A stretch of DNA of 64,000 bases from an uncultured Pelagibacteraceae bacterium (GTDB lineage: Bacteria > Pseudomonadota > Alphaproteobacteria > Pelagibacterales > Pelagibacteraceae), in assembly GCA_902566925.1 (NCBI GenBank), contig CACFKO010000003.1, positions 59,484-123,483 of the forward strand, given 5' to 3'. Both the position numbers and the translations under genes were made by a program. Shown piece by piece: positions 38,957-48,121 of this stretch (the first letter of the stretch is position 1; each line of letters opens with the position of its first letter). Under the pieces are notes generated by a model, which was not told where the DNA came from, did not search any database, and saw only the letters and a list, made by a program, of their open reading frames with translations.

Positions 38957-40279
38957 TTAACTTCTAAAAAAAGTATCTAAACTTTTTGGTTTATTGCCAA
39001 ATCTTATAATATTTCCCTTTTTCTTAATTTCATATAAGAAAAGGTTTGGGCTTAATTGCTTTGTCTTTATGCTGTTCCAAATTTTATCTGAGTAAAAGTC
39101 AATAATAGGAAACTCACATATGTGCATTACTTTATAACCTCTTTCTAGTGCTTCCGAGATACCGCCGGATGCACCTATAAAAACGGGTAAATTAAAAAAA
39201 TTATTTTTTTTATACTTTGACTTTTTAATTTTAATAAAAATTTTTTTTTGTAAAAGAATGCTTTTTTCTGATTTTTCCGAAGCGGGATGAGCTTTTATAA
39301 TAAAATTTTTTAAATTATAATTTAACTTATTTATCATATAATCTAAGCTGTTCAATATTGCCTCTTCCGATTTAAATTTAATTGGAAGGAAAATTTTACT
39401 TTTTAAATTATGTTTACCCTTTAAAAATCTAAAAGAGTTACATAAATGAATATTTTTATTACTCCATCCATTTTGTAAAAAGAATTTCTTTTGATCGTTT
39501 CCGTTTACAAATATTTTATCAGGTGAAAATCTTTTTTTGACGTAATTTATAGGAAATGACAATGGTGGAGCATGAATATATCCGATTACTTTAATATTAA
39601 ATCTTTTTTTTATTTCTCTAATAAGATTATTTTGAAATGGTTGCCCTTCATAAAGAATTAAAATTTGCTTAATGTCTTGAGTTATTAAGTTTCCAATTGT
39701 TTTTGCAAGATAGTAAGAAAAAGAATTTTGACTAGTGATACTAAATAAAAAATAATAAAAGTCCTTAAGTAAAAATTTTAGGTTTAATGAAATTATTTTT
39801 ATTAATATGAAAATATTAAATTTTTTTTTACTAAACCATTTATATACAATAATATTTTTATCCACTTTATTAGGCAAGTCATTATCCATATAAATAACAA
39901 ACCACAAAATATCTTGTGACTTTTTTGAATTATAATTTAAATACTTGTCATTTAACGAACCATCAGTATGAAAATTTTTTTTAAATGCCCACGTTACAAT
40001 CATTTTATTTGCATTATTTCTTAACTTATATTTTTTAATATTATTAATAAGATAAACTGAAGAAATAAACTCTTTTAGGAATATAGATAATTTATAAAAA
40101 AAATTATCTTTCTTACCTATAAATTTTCTTATTTTTAACATGCCAAAAGAGTTTCCAGCATATGATGCGAAATAGATTGGAGTGTCAAAAGTCGGTTGAA
40201 AGTTTTCTCCATTGAAATTTCTATAAATCTTTTTAATTTTATTAAAAATTTTGAACTGTTGAATTTTCAAATTACGCAT
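38957..40279 (-). CDS. putative GT-B glycosyltransferase, surface polysaccharide
   Basis: 440 aa, not firmly recognised. No signal peptide or clear membrane segment. The second half contains IGYIHAPPLSFP, IIKAHPASEKSEKS and FIGASGGISEALERG. These resemble the donor-binding half of GT-B or capsule/CDP-glycerol-type transferases. Its C-terminal pattern (HP...E-rich loop, SGG..EA..G) parallels that of the gene at 62647. It starts within one base of the SDR stop, so translation is coupled. Confidence 0.55.
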   Translation of the reverse strand: MRNLKIQQFKIFNKIKKIYRNFNGENFQPTFDTPIYFASYAGNSFGMLKIRKFIGKKDNFFYKLSIFLKEFISSVYLINNIKKYKLRNNANKMIVTWAFKKNFHTDGSLNDKYLNYNSKKSQDILWFVIYMDNDLPNKVDKNIIVYKWFSKKKFNIFILIKIISLNLKFLLKDFYYFLFSITSQNSFSYYLAKTIGNLITQDIKQILILYEGQPFQNNLIREIKKRFNIKVIGYIHAPPLSFPINYVKKRFSPDKIFVNGNDQKKFFLQNGWSNKNIHLCNSFRFLKGKHNLKSKIFLPIKFKSEEAILNSLDYMINKLNYNLKNFIIKAHPASEKSEKSILLQKKIFIKIKKSKYKKNNFFNLPVFIGASGGISEALERGYKVMHICEFPIIDFYSDKIWNSIKTKQLSPNLFLYEIKKKGNIIRFGNKPKSLDTFFRS

Positions 40280-40989
40280 TATTCACCGCCTGCAATGCTC
40301 AGAACCTCATTGGTTATAAACGTATTTTTCGTTGCTAAATAAAATATAAAATTAGCTACCTCTGATGGCTTTGCCATTCTTTTAAGTGGTATAAGTTTTA
40401 CTCTTTGTGACAAATTTTTATTTTTAATTTTTTTATGTATTTTTGTATCTGTTACACCTACTCTCACAGTATTAACAAATACATTATTTTTCCCCCACAG
40501 CTTTACTTTTTTGGGCATAAATTCTAAACCCGATTTTGATAATGAATATAAAAAACTGTTTTCACTTCCTCCATATTTAACACCAATTGAACTTAGATGA
40601 ATAATTGAACCTCCCTTTTTTTTAAACATGTTGTTACCCAGTTTTTTTGTAAACATTATTCCTGGTAGCAAATTTATATTCATTTCTCTTTTAAAATCCT
40701 CTGCACTGAAATTATCATATGGAATATCATCTAAATTTGCAGCAGCATTTATAAAAATATCAATATCATTAAATACTTTTTGATTTACGAATTCTTCCAA
40801 GTCTGTGGACTCAGAATCAAAATTGAATTTTATTTTTGATATATTTTTTTTATTTTTGATAAAATTAAAAAATTTTTTAGATCCATTAGAGTAGTGAGCA
40901 AAAGTTTTAAATTTTCTCTCTTTTGAAAATTTTTTCAAAATCTCAATACCTATGTCTGAACTTGCGCCTAATATTAAAACTTTTTTCAT
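40279..40989 (-). CDS. SDR family oxidoreductase
   Basis: 236-aa classical short-chain dehydrogenase. VLILGASSDIGIEILKKF binds the cofactor, INAAANLDD is the NNAG-like motif, and YSLSKSG (YxxxK near 150) is catalytic. The C-terminus has PLKRMAKPSEVANFIFYLA. It lies between the radical SAM gene (4-bp overlap) and a putative glycosyltransferase. It may reduce a keto-sugar or keto-acid; the substrate is unknown. Confidence 0.88.
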   Translation of the reverse strand: MKKVLILGASSDIGIEILKKFSKERKFKTFAHYSNGSKKFFNFIKNKKNISKIKFNFDSESTDLEEFVNQKVFNDIDIFINAAANLDDIPYDNFSAEDFKREMNINLLPGIMFTKKLGNNMFKKKGGSIIHLSSIGVKYGGSENSFLYSLSKSGLEFMPKKVKLWGKNNVFVNTVRVGVTDTKIHKKIKNKNLSQRVKLIPLKRMAKPSEVANFIFYLATKNTFITNEVLSIAGGE

Positions 40990-41873
40990 TTTATATCTTT
41001 ATTTTTCCAAGATTGAAAATGTTCCTCACCCATCAAAGTCCCTTCTACATCGCATTTATTACACGGTGAGAAATTCCTTTCACCATTTCCTAATTTTTTC
41101 CTTGCAAACTCAAACTTTTTGCCTAACCAAATTTCCTTAAAACTTTGATTGTGTAAATTTCCAACAACTAATTTTTTTCCCCAATCATGCGAGCAAACTA
41201 AAACTTCGCCAGTATAATCCATGAAAAAGGTATAATGAGGATAGTAGCATTTCTGTTTCAATGGCTCTTTTAATGAAGCGATTGAAAATTCTGCATTTTC
41301 CATCATACCAGACCTATTAGATAGTGTTATTCCAAAATCTTTTTCTTTTGAATAATATCTGTGTCTAATTTTATACTTTTCATGAGGAACATTCGCCTGT
41401 CTCATAATGCTCTCAATTTTGTCAGCCTGCTCTTTTGAATCATAAACACTAATTAATAATGTTGATAGACCAGACTCATATAGCTTCTTGGCTCTGTCTA
41501 CATTAAGTGCATCACCATTAGTTACCATTTCTATTCTTGCTAAAGGAATATTTTTTTTAACAATTAAAATTAAATTATAAATATTTTTATCTAATAAAGG
41601 TTCAACAAAACCTGAGAATAAAAAAATTCCTTTATAATCATATTCTTTAAGTTCATTTGATAACTTTTTAATCAAATCCTCAGATATAAATTCTTTGATG
41701 TCTTTATAATCTGGTGCACTTCTGGGGCAAAAAGAACATGTTCTATTACAAGTTCCTGACTCACTTATTTCTATTACTGAAGGTAAAGGAATTTTATCAA
41801 ATTCGTTTAAGAAAAAAACGTTTCCAGCAATTTTTTTCTTTCTTGGTATGAGAGGATCAAAAAATTTTTTCAT
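40986..41873 (-). CDS. radical SAM / SPASM protein
   Basis: 295 aa. The radical SAM cluster is CNRTCSFC (Cys42, 46, 49). The SAM-binding strand is VTNGDAL, and a C-terminal SPASM-like region has VCSHDWG and CNKCDVEG, suggesting an auxiliary Fe-S cluster. It overlaps kdsB-like by 4 bp and SDR by 4 bp. A role in sugar modification, for example deoxygenation or epimerisation, is inferred from context. Confidence 0.85.
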   Translation of the reverse strand: MKKFFDPLIPRKKKIAGNVFFLNEFDKIPLPSVIEISESGTCNRTCSFCPRSAPDYKDIKEFISEDLIKKLSNELKEYDYKGIFLFSGFVEPLLDKNIYNLILIVKKNIPLARIEMVTNGDALNVDRAKKLYESGLSTLLISVYDSKEQADKIESIMRQANVPHEKYKIRHRYYSKEKDFGITLSNRSGMMENAEFSIASLKEPLKQKCYYPHYTFFMDYTGEVLVCSHDWGKKLVVGNLHNQSFKEIWLGKKFEFARKKLGNGERNFSPCNKCDVEGTLMGEEHFQSWKNKDIK

Positions 41874-42607
41874 AAATTTTTCTCTAAAATTTTTTCAACT
41901 TTTTTAACATCTTTTATCTCATCAACAGCTACTGAGTTAGAGTTTAGTTTTATCATTTTAATTTTTATATCTAAATCAAAAAATCTTAATATTTCAATAT
42001 CCTCTATACTTTCTGTTTTGCTTTTTTCATTTTTTGAATAAAATTTATCTAGTTGTTTTTTATTAAAACCATAAATACAAACTTGTTTATGATAACTAGT
42101 GTTTTTAGATTTTTCTTTTGAGCTAGGTACTAAAGCTCTAGATATGTAAATTAATTCATTTTTAGAATTTACAACTACTTTAGGCAAATTTATGTTAGAT
42201 GGATTTTCAAATTTATGAACTTTATCATAGCCACAAATAACATGGTTAGGATACTTAATTTTCGCACTAATAATTTTTTTTATATCTTTAGGATTAATTG
42301 CTGGTTCATCACCTTGTACATTTATAAAAATTTTTGATTTAATTTTTCTTGCAGCCTCTGCAACCCGGTCTGTTCCTGTTAAGCATTTGGGTGAGGTCAT
42401 TATGAATTTATATCCTGCTTTACTAACAACATTTGATATTTTATTACTATCAGTTGCTATAAAAAGATTTTTTTTACCCACAACATTTTTACAAATATCA
42501 GCAACTCTTAGAACCATTTCTCTACCTAATATTTTTACAAGGGGTTTTCCTCTATATCTGCTTGATCCATACCTTGCCGGAATCATAATTACGATGTTTC
42601 GAGACAT
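41870..42607 (-). CDS. KdsB-like CMP-sugar acid synthetase
   Basis: 245 aa. MIPARYGSSRYRGKPLVKI, NVQGDEPAINP and CIYGFNK are hallmarks of 3-deoxy-manno-octulosonate cytidylyltransferase. The first gene of a nine-gene minus operon. As no kdsA or kdsD is nearby, it may be an island paralogue acting on another ulosonic acid, not the housekeeping KdsB. Promoter -10 TATAAC lies 17 bp upstream of the ATG. Confidence 0.85.
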   Translation of the reverse strand: MSRNIVIMIPARYGSSRYRGKPLVKILGREMVLRVADICKNVVGKKNLFIATDSNKISNVVSKAGYKFIMTSPKCLTGTDRVAEAARKIKSKIFINVQGDEPAINPKDIKKIISAKIKYPNHVICGYDKVHKFENPSNINLPKVVVNSKNELIYISRALVPSSKEKSKNTSYHKQVCIYGFNKKQLDKFYSKNEKSKTESIEDIEILRFFDLDIKIKMIKLNSNSVAVDEIKDVKKVEKILEKNL

Positions 42608-42623
42608 AAAAAATCTACATCAA

Positions 42624-42652
42624 GTTATACCGTTCAAAACTTGAACTGTAAA
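42624..42652 (-). promoter_or_regulatory. promoter of the kdsB-like/rfb operon
   Basis: On minus: -35 TTTACA (42652-42647), 17-bp spacer, -10 TATAAC (42629-42624); predicted start near 42617, 10 nt before the ATG. The spacer is filled by the 15-bp operator repeat, so a bound protein would block polymerase. Confidence 0.65.
42632..42646. promoter_or_regulatory. operator repeat 1 (GTTCAA-AAC-TTGAAC)
   Basis: A perfect 6-3-6 inverted repeat in the 73-bp divergent gap between the kdsB-like and DUF4910 genes. It occupies the spacer of the leftward promoter, and its right half is the -35 of the rightward one. The same repeat recurs near 50504, 50569, 59449, 62600 and 62631. Confidence 0.8.
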
Positions 42653-42669
42653 TACATAAATGCTATAAC
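42641..42669 (+). promoter_or_regulatory. promoter of the DUF4910 gene
   Basis: -35 TTGAAC (42641-42646, right half of operator 1), 17-bp spacer, -10 TATAAC (42664-42669). The start would be near 42676, only about 5 nt before the ATG. Confidence 0.6.
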
Positions 42670-42680
42670 TAGAAGATCAG

Positions 42681-43973
42681 ATGTCATTTTACAAAAAAGG
42701 CAAAGATAGTTACAGCTTTCCAATGATTAAATGGGCTAGAGATCTATTCCCAATTTGCAGATCAATAACTGGCAGCGGAATAAGGAAAACTTATGATTAT
42801 TTTGCTAAGTTAAATCCAGAATTTAAAAAAATATCTTTTAAGACAGGCCATAAAGTATTTGATTGGAAAATCCCTCAAGAGTGGGATATCAAAGATGCTT
42901 ATATTCAACATCAAAGTGGTAAAAAATTTGCAGAATTTAAAAAGCTAAATCTTCATGTTGTAAATTACTCAACGCCAATTAATAAAACTTTTTCACGAAA
43001 AGAATTGCTGAAAAGAATATACACTGAAAAAAAACAACCGGATGCTGTGCCTTATGTTACAAGTTATTATAAAAAAACTTGGGGATTTTGTTTGTCAGAA
43101 AAAGAGAAAAAAAAATTACCCAATGGCAAATACAGAGCTTTTATAGATAGTAAACTAAAAAAGGGTAAATTAGATTTAATTCATGCTTTGTTAAAAGGTA
43201 AACAAAAAAAAGAAATTTTTTTTAGTAGTTATGCTTGTCATCCATCAATGGCAAATAATGAATTATCAGGTCCTGTTTTATTGAATGCAATAATGTTGTA
43301 TTTAAAAAGAAAATATCCTAAACGTAAATTCTCATATAGGTTTGTTTTATTGCCTGAAACGATAGGATCAATCGCATATTTATCTAAATATAAAACTACA
43401 CTTAAAAAAAACGTATTTTGTGGATTTAATCTAACCTGTGTTGGAGACGAAAGAGGCTACAGCTATGTAAATACACCCTACGAAAATACTTTGGCTGATC
43501 AGGCAATTAGTTCTGCTATGATAGGTTTAAAAAATGTTAAAAAATACTCCTTCTTACACAGAGCTAGTGATGAAAGACAATATTGTTCGCCTGGGATAGA
43601 TTTGCCAGTATGCTCATTTTCTAAATCTAAGTATTTTCCAGAATATCACACTAATAAAGATGATTTTAAGTTGGTAACTAACAAAGGTTTGTCTGAGTCT
43701 TTTGAATTAATATGTTCGATAATTGATATTTTCGAAAATTGTCTATACCCAAAAAGTAATTTTTTGTGTGAACCTAATTTGGGAAAGAGAAATATATATC
43801 CAACATTGTCAAAAAAGAACACCGTAGAAGATGAAGTTCGTTTTAGAACTCATCTGTTAACATATTCCAATGGTAAGAATAATATGTTTGAAATTTCAAA
43901 AATTTTAAATGCCCCAATTAAAAAACTGTTGAAAGAGTATAAATTACTAAAATCTAAAAAAGTTTTGATATAA
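42681..43973 (+). CDS. DUF4910 aminopeptidase-like protein with C-terminal winged helix
   Basis: 430 aa of the DUF4910 family often found in polysaccharide clusters. A zinc-peptidase (M28-like) fold is suggested by SSYACHPSMANNELSGP near 196, LPETIGSIAYL near 230 and EYHTNKDDF near 320. A small C-terminal winged-helix-like segment follows (MFEISKILNAPIKKLLKEYK). It is a single-gene unit facing the kdsB operon and overlaps the convergent asnB end by 20 bp. Enzymatic activity and substrate are not known. Confidence 0.8.
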   Translation: MSFYKKGKDSYSFPMIKWARDLFPICRSITGSGIRKTYDYFAKLNPEFKKISFKTGHKVFDWKIPQEWDIKDAYIQHQSGKKFAEFKKLNLHVVNYSTPINKTFSRKELLKRIYTEKKQPDAVPYVTSYYKKTWGFCLSEKEKKKLPNGKYRAFIDSKLKKGKLDLIHALLKGKQKKEIFFSSYACHPSMANNELSGPVLLNAIMLYLKRKYPKRKFSYRFVLLPETIGSIAYLSKYKTTLKKNVFCGFNLTCVGDERGYSYVNTPYENTLADQAISSAMIGLKNVKKYSFLHRASDERQYCSPGIDLPVCSFSKSKYFPEYHTNKDDFKLVTNKGLSESFELICSIIDIFENCLYPKSNFLCEPNLGKRNIYPTLSKKNTVEDEVRFRTHLLTYSNGKNNMFEISKILNAPIKKLLKEYKLLKSKKVLI

Positions 43974-45657
43974 AATATAAGTTAGCATACTGCCAAATTG
44001 GAAATGAAGTTTTTAATTTTTTTTTTAGAAATGCGTGCCAGTAATTTTTAATTTCTTTTTTGACAAAAAATAAATCATCAAATTTATTAGATGAATTAAT
44101 TATATCGCCAAAAAATTCTATGCTTTCTTTTTTTCTAAGCCACATATTTTGAGGAGTTTGAATATATTTTTTTTGGTTATACCAGTTTATTTTTGGAAAT
44201 AACTTTTGCATTGAATCTCTTAATGGGACCTTCGTTAATTTCCCCTTAAAAAAACTTTTATATGGTAAATTTAAAAAGTATTTTGTCATTTCTTTATTTA
44301 CATAGGGGTTTCTCATCTCAACAGAGTGCATCATAGAAGCTCTGTCTAACATATGTAAATTTTTTGGTAATTTTGATGTTAATAACAAATCTAGTATTAT
44401 ATTATTTAGATACAAACTGTTATTTGTTTCTTTTTTAAATTTTAAAAACTTACTAAAGTTTATTTTTAATCCATCAATTAATTGTAATTCTCTTTTAATG
44501 GTATTTTTATTTTTTTTAAGCAGTCTTATGGAACTTTCATATCCCAGAAGAACTTCATCGATACCTGTACCGTTAAAAAGTACTTTAATTCCTTTCTGTT
44601 TAGCATGCTTACACAATTTCGATAAACCTAAGTGCATAACCCCGCCTATGGGTGCTTCATTAAAATTTACAAGCGTTTCAAAATCTTTGATCATCTCTTT
44701 GTGTGAGTAGATAACCCTATTTGTTTTCATGCCCAATATAGATGTCATTTTTCTTGCCTCATTAAATTCAGAGAAATCCTTACCAAAATCTAAAGTAAAA
44801 CATTTTGTAAGTTTTCCAGATAATTTTGAATTTTTAAATAGAGCAAGTAGTGAAAGAGAATCTATCCCACTTGAAACAGCCAACCCAACATTAACATCAC
44901 CCATTAAATGTTCATCGCTTGACTTTGACAATATAGAAATTAGTTCTTCAGGATTTATTTTTTTATTTTGTGTTATTATATTTTTTTTAAAATCTGAATA
45001 CGTGAACGTTCTAATTTTATTATTGTGATAAACTCCATAATTACCGGGTTTAATTTGATTAATAGATTTGAAAAATGTTTTTTCATCGTGTGCATAATAA
45101 TTGTACATGAGATAATTCTTGGATGAGTTATGATCAAGTTCTGTATTTCCAGATATTTTTAATAAAGGTTTAATTTCACTTGAAAGTGAAATAAAATTTT
45201 TGCTTATATGGTAATAAAGTGGCTTTTGACCAAAATGATCTCTTGCAAAAAAAAGTTTTTTTTCATATTTGTCTATCACAATAAAACTAAACATTCCGTC
45301 AATATGATCAAAAATGCTACTCCCCCACTCTAGAAACGCTGCTAACAAAACCTCCGTATCACTTGATGTTTTAAAATTATATTTAGTTTTTAATTTTTTT
45401 TTGATTTCTAGATAATTATAAATTTCACCATTATAAACTAATATGTATCTTTTATTTTCTGAGTAAAAAGGTTGGTTAGATCTTTTATCCAGATCTACTA
45501 TAGCAAGTCTTGAGTGATAGAGATAATAATCTTTTTCTTTTTTACAAATGTTAAAATCTGGACCTCTATGGTTAATTAATTTAGTAGTGCTTTTAAACTT
45601 TTTAAAATTAAATTTATTATTTAACTGATCGCCGTATACTAAAATGAATCCACACAT
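43954..45657 (-). CDS. asnB: glutamine-dependent asparagine synthase-like amidotransferase
   Basis: 567 aa. N-terminal class II glutaminase with catalytic Cys2 (MCGFILVYG), LINHRGPD and YNGEIYN. The synthetase domain has VGLAVSSGIDSLSLLALF (PP-loop) near 243 and FNGTGIDEVLLGY near 358. In polysaccharide clusters such enzymes (WbpS/AsnB type) amidate sugar acids, which would fit the NeuB/NeuA genes directly upstream. Housekeeping asparagine synthesis is the alternative. Confidence 0.88.
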   Translation of the reverse strand: MCGFILVYGDQLNNKFNFKKFKSTTKLINHRGPDFNICKKEKDYYLYHSRLAIVDLDKRSNQPFYSENKRYILVYNGEIYNYLEIKKKLKTKYNFKTSSDTEVLLAAFLEWGSSIFDHIDGMFSFIVIDKYEKKLFFARDHFGQKPLYYHISKNFISLSSEIKPLLKISGNTELDHNSSKNYLMYNYYAHDEKTFFKSINQIKPGNYGVYHNNKIRTFTYSDFKKNIITQNKKINPEELISILSKSSDEHLMGDVNVGLAVSSGIDSLSLLALFKNSKLSGKLTKCFTLDFGKDFSEFNEARKMTSILGMKTNRVIYSHKEMIKDFETLVNFNEAPIGGVMHLGLSKLCKHAKQKGIKVLFNGTGIDEVLLGYESSIRLLKKNKNTIKRELQLIDGLKINFSKFLKFKKETNNSLYLNNIILDLLLTSKLPKNLHMLDRASMMHSVEMRNPYVNKEMTKYFLNLPYKSFFKGKLTKVPLRDSMQKLFPKINWYNQKKYIQTPQNMWLRKKESIEFFGDIINSSNKFDDLFFVKKEIKNYWHAFLKKKLKTSFPIWQYANLYFISKLF

Positions 45658-45673
45658 AAAATTAAAAAAAGGG

Positions 45674-46387
45674 TTATTTAATTTTTTTTGGTTTTTTTCC
45701 GATCTCCTCTATTTCCATTGTAAGTTTTTTTAATAATTTCAAATCAGAAAAGTCTAGACTTCCTAAATGTCCTTTTTCATAATGTTTTTGCATATTCTTA
45801 TCAAAAGTAAAGTGCTTCTCGATATACTTTGCTCCTAAAACAGAACTTTTTAAAGCTGCAGCTATACCTAAACTATGGTCTGAAATTCCCGAAAATTTTG
45901 AATTTTGAAAATCTGGAATTGTAACATCTGACAGAAGAGTTGGATAATTTGAAATACAACTTAAATATATAAAATTTTTATTTTCTTCAAATTTAAATTT
46001 TTCTAATTCATCGGGTCTTACAGATATAAATGTAGTTTTGTTTAATTTAATAATTTTTTTAACTAATGAAGGATTTTCTTTATGTGTTCTTGCGGCAATT
46101 TTTAAAAATTTGGTATTTAGTTTTAAGCACCATTCAAGTGTTTCTTCGTTAAATGCGGTAGCAAATACATCTATTCCGATTTCTTGGCCATACTCAACTA
46201 ACTCTTTAAACTCATTAAATTTTAACTCATTTTTAGATCTATCAATTTTATCGCTACTGAACATATTGTTTTGAACTAATTGTAGTTTTACCGCTGAAGC
46301 ACCAGCAGAAAATGATTGTAGAATCATTCTCTTTGCCATTACTAAATCTCCAGAGTGCTGAGGGAATATTTCAGAAACAATAAACAT
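45674..46387 (-). CDS. NeuB-family sugar-acid synthase lacking SAF domain
   Basis: 237 aa matching only the TIM-barrel part of N-acetylneuraminate synthase: IFPQHSGDLVMAKRMI, GASAVKLQLVQ, DVFATAFNEETLEW, GISDHSLGIAAAL and YIEKHFTFDK. Normal NeuB is about 340-360 aa with a C-terminal SAF (antifreeze-like) domain, absent here. The stop is clean, 17 bp before asnB. It probably condenses PEP with an aldose-like acceptor, but the missing lid domain suggests an unusual substrate. Confidence 0.8.
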   Translation of the reverse strand: MFIVSEIFPQHSGDLVMAKRMILQSFSAGASAVKLQLVQNNMFSSDKIDRSKNELKFNEFKELVEYGQEIGIDVFATAFNEETLEWCLKLNTKFLKIAARTHKENPSLVKKIIKLNKTTFISVRPDELEKFKFEENKNFIYLSCISNYPTLLSDVTIPDFQNSKFSGISDHSLGIAAALKSSVLGAKYIEKHFTFDKNMQKHYEKGHLGSLDFSDLKLLKKLTMEIEEIGKKPKKIK

Positions 46388-48120
46388 TAATTTACCCTTA
46401 ACACTTTTTTCACAACAATGCCTATAGCTTTTTTTTCTGACTCATGGGTTAAGCCAGCAACGTGAGGAGAAATTAATACATTATCGTGTTTTTTTGCAAA
46501 ATTGATTAAACGACTTTTTCCGTTAAGTATTTTGTCTTCTCGGCTAACAATATCAGCGCCATAACCTGATAGATGCTTCTCTTTAAGAAGTCTCAAAAGG
46601 TCCTTTTCATTAACAATCTCTCCTCTGGAGATATTAACTATAATAGCATTTTTTTTAAGTAATTTTAATTTGCTATAATTAAAAAAACCATAATTATTTT
46701 TTTTCACGTTTGAGCTTATTAAAAGAAAATCTGTTTTTTTTAAAAATGTACTTAAGTTATTGATTTTTTTGAATCCTAATTTTTTCTTTTTAATATTTAT
46801 ATATGGATCATAAATATTTACTTTTGCTTTCATAATATTAAGATGTTTGTAGACATTTTTTCCAATTCTTCCATACCCAAAGATTCCAAAATTAAACTTC
46901 GAAATTTCATTTGACCTTAAATATTTTTCTTGGTTTCTCCATCCTCCCTTATTAACAACATTTATTGCTCCTTTAATTTTTCTTAAAGTTGCAAGTATTA
47001 ATAACAAACAAAATTCTGATGAAGCAAAAATATTCTTAGTTTCTTTTAAATTTTCTAATTTAATAATTTGAATTTTTCTTTTTTTAATTTCAGGCAGGTC
47101 TAAATGTGTTGTTCCTGTAGCAGGCGATACTAAAAATTTTAAATTTTGGAAAAATTTTAAATTTTTTCGGTTAATCTTTGTTAATCCATTTGTAGGGACT
47201 AACCAGGCTTTTATATTATGTAAATATTTTTTTTTGATTTTATTTACATTTTTAATATTAGAGAAAATTATATTATATTTTTTTAAAATTTCTTTTTTAT
47301 GTTTGGCAAAAAACTCAGCTGAATAAGAAATTAATATGCTTTTATTTTTTTTAGAATCTTCATATCTTATTTTATTTTTTTCTTTTATTATCTGAGAAGG
47401 ATTGTTTTGACACCATCCTGATTCTATAATTTTTTCAGCCGTATAAAAATCTGTAATTTCATCAATATTTACAGATTTTAATTCATCCATAATGTATGGC
47501 TTTATTTTTTTACCCATTCTTGAATACTTTTTTATAATTGTTGATCTTTTCATGGAATAAATTGCACCATTTCTTACATAACAAGGGGCATAGTCTTGTC
47601 TTCTAGAATTTTCAGGTTCAGGATTTTTTTTATCGTAATCTGTAGCAAATCCTGATTTGTTAATCACTTTCATTCTAAGTGGATGTTTGTCATATACACG
47701 CGTAAAACTTATTACGGAGTCATACTTATTTGTAAATAATTTTTTTAAAGCTTTGTCTACATCGTGATTAGTTCTGCAAGGAGCTACCGCTGGAAGTTCA
47801 ACAATATAATCAAATTTTTTTTTATAGAAATTCTCTGCTTTTAAAACAGAATATTTTAAAGCAGCTTTTGATGGAACATTGTCACCTGCTAATTTTTTTG
47901 GTCTTAAAAATGGTACTTCAGCTCCATATTTTTTAGCTATACTTGAAATTTTATTGCTATCAGTTGATACTATTAGCTTAGTTATATACTTTGATTTAAT
48001 TCCTGCATATATTGAATATGATATAAGAGGGTGTCCATTAATTAATTTTATATTTTTTTTTTTTATTCCTTTTGAGCCCGATCTTGCCAAAATTACGCCT
48101 AATACATTATATTTTTTCAT
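46387..48120 (-). CDS. NeuA-type cytidylyltransferase fused to D-2-hydroxyacid dehydrogenase
   Basis: 577 aa from the ATG at 48120 (the frame extends to 48183, but that would overlap the upstream gene by 62 bp). The N-terminal domain (1 to about 225) is a CMP-acylneuraminate synthetase: VILARSGSKGIKKKNIK, LPAVAPCRT, YVRNGAIYSMKR. The C-terminal domain (from about 260) is a D-2-hydroxyacid dehydrogenase: GIFGYGRIGKNVYKHL, ISRGEIVNEKDL and ISPHVAGLTHE supply the NAD fold and the catalytic Arg, with Glu and His. Both active sites look intact. The fusion suggests one pathway handling a 2-keto or 2-hydroxy sugar acid. Confidence 0.85.
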   Translation of the reverse strand: MKKYNVLGVILARSGSKGIKKKNIKLINGHPLISYSIYAGIKSKYITKLIVSTDSNKISSIAKKYGAEVPFLRPKKLAGDNVPSKAALKYSVLKAENFYKKKFDYIVELPAVAPCRTNHDVDKALKKLFTNKYDSVISFTRVYDKHPLRMKVINKSGFATDYDKKNPEPENSRRQDYAPCYVRNGAIYSMKRSTIIKKYSRMGKKIKPYIMDELKSVNIDEITDFYTAEKIIESGWCQNNPSQIIKEKNKIRYEDSKKNKSILISYSAEFFAKHKKEILKKYNIIFSNIKNVNKIKKKYLHNIKAWLVPTNGLTKINRKNLKFFQNLKFLVSPATGTTHLDLPEIKKRKIQIIKLENLKETKNIFASSEFCLLLILATLRKIKGAINVVNKGGWRNQEKYLRSNEISKFNFGIFGYGRIGKNVYKHLNIMKAKVNIYDPYINIKKKKLGFKKINNLSTFLKKTDFLLISSNVKKNNYGFFNYSKLKLLKKNAIIVNISRGEIVNEKDLLRLLKEKHLSGYGADIVSREDKILNGKSRLINFAKKHDNVLISPHVAGLTHESEKKAIGIVVKKVLRVN

Positions 48121-48121
48121 T

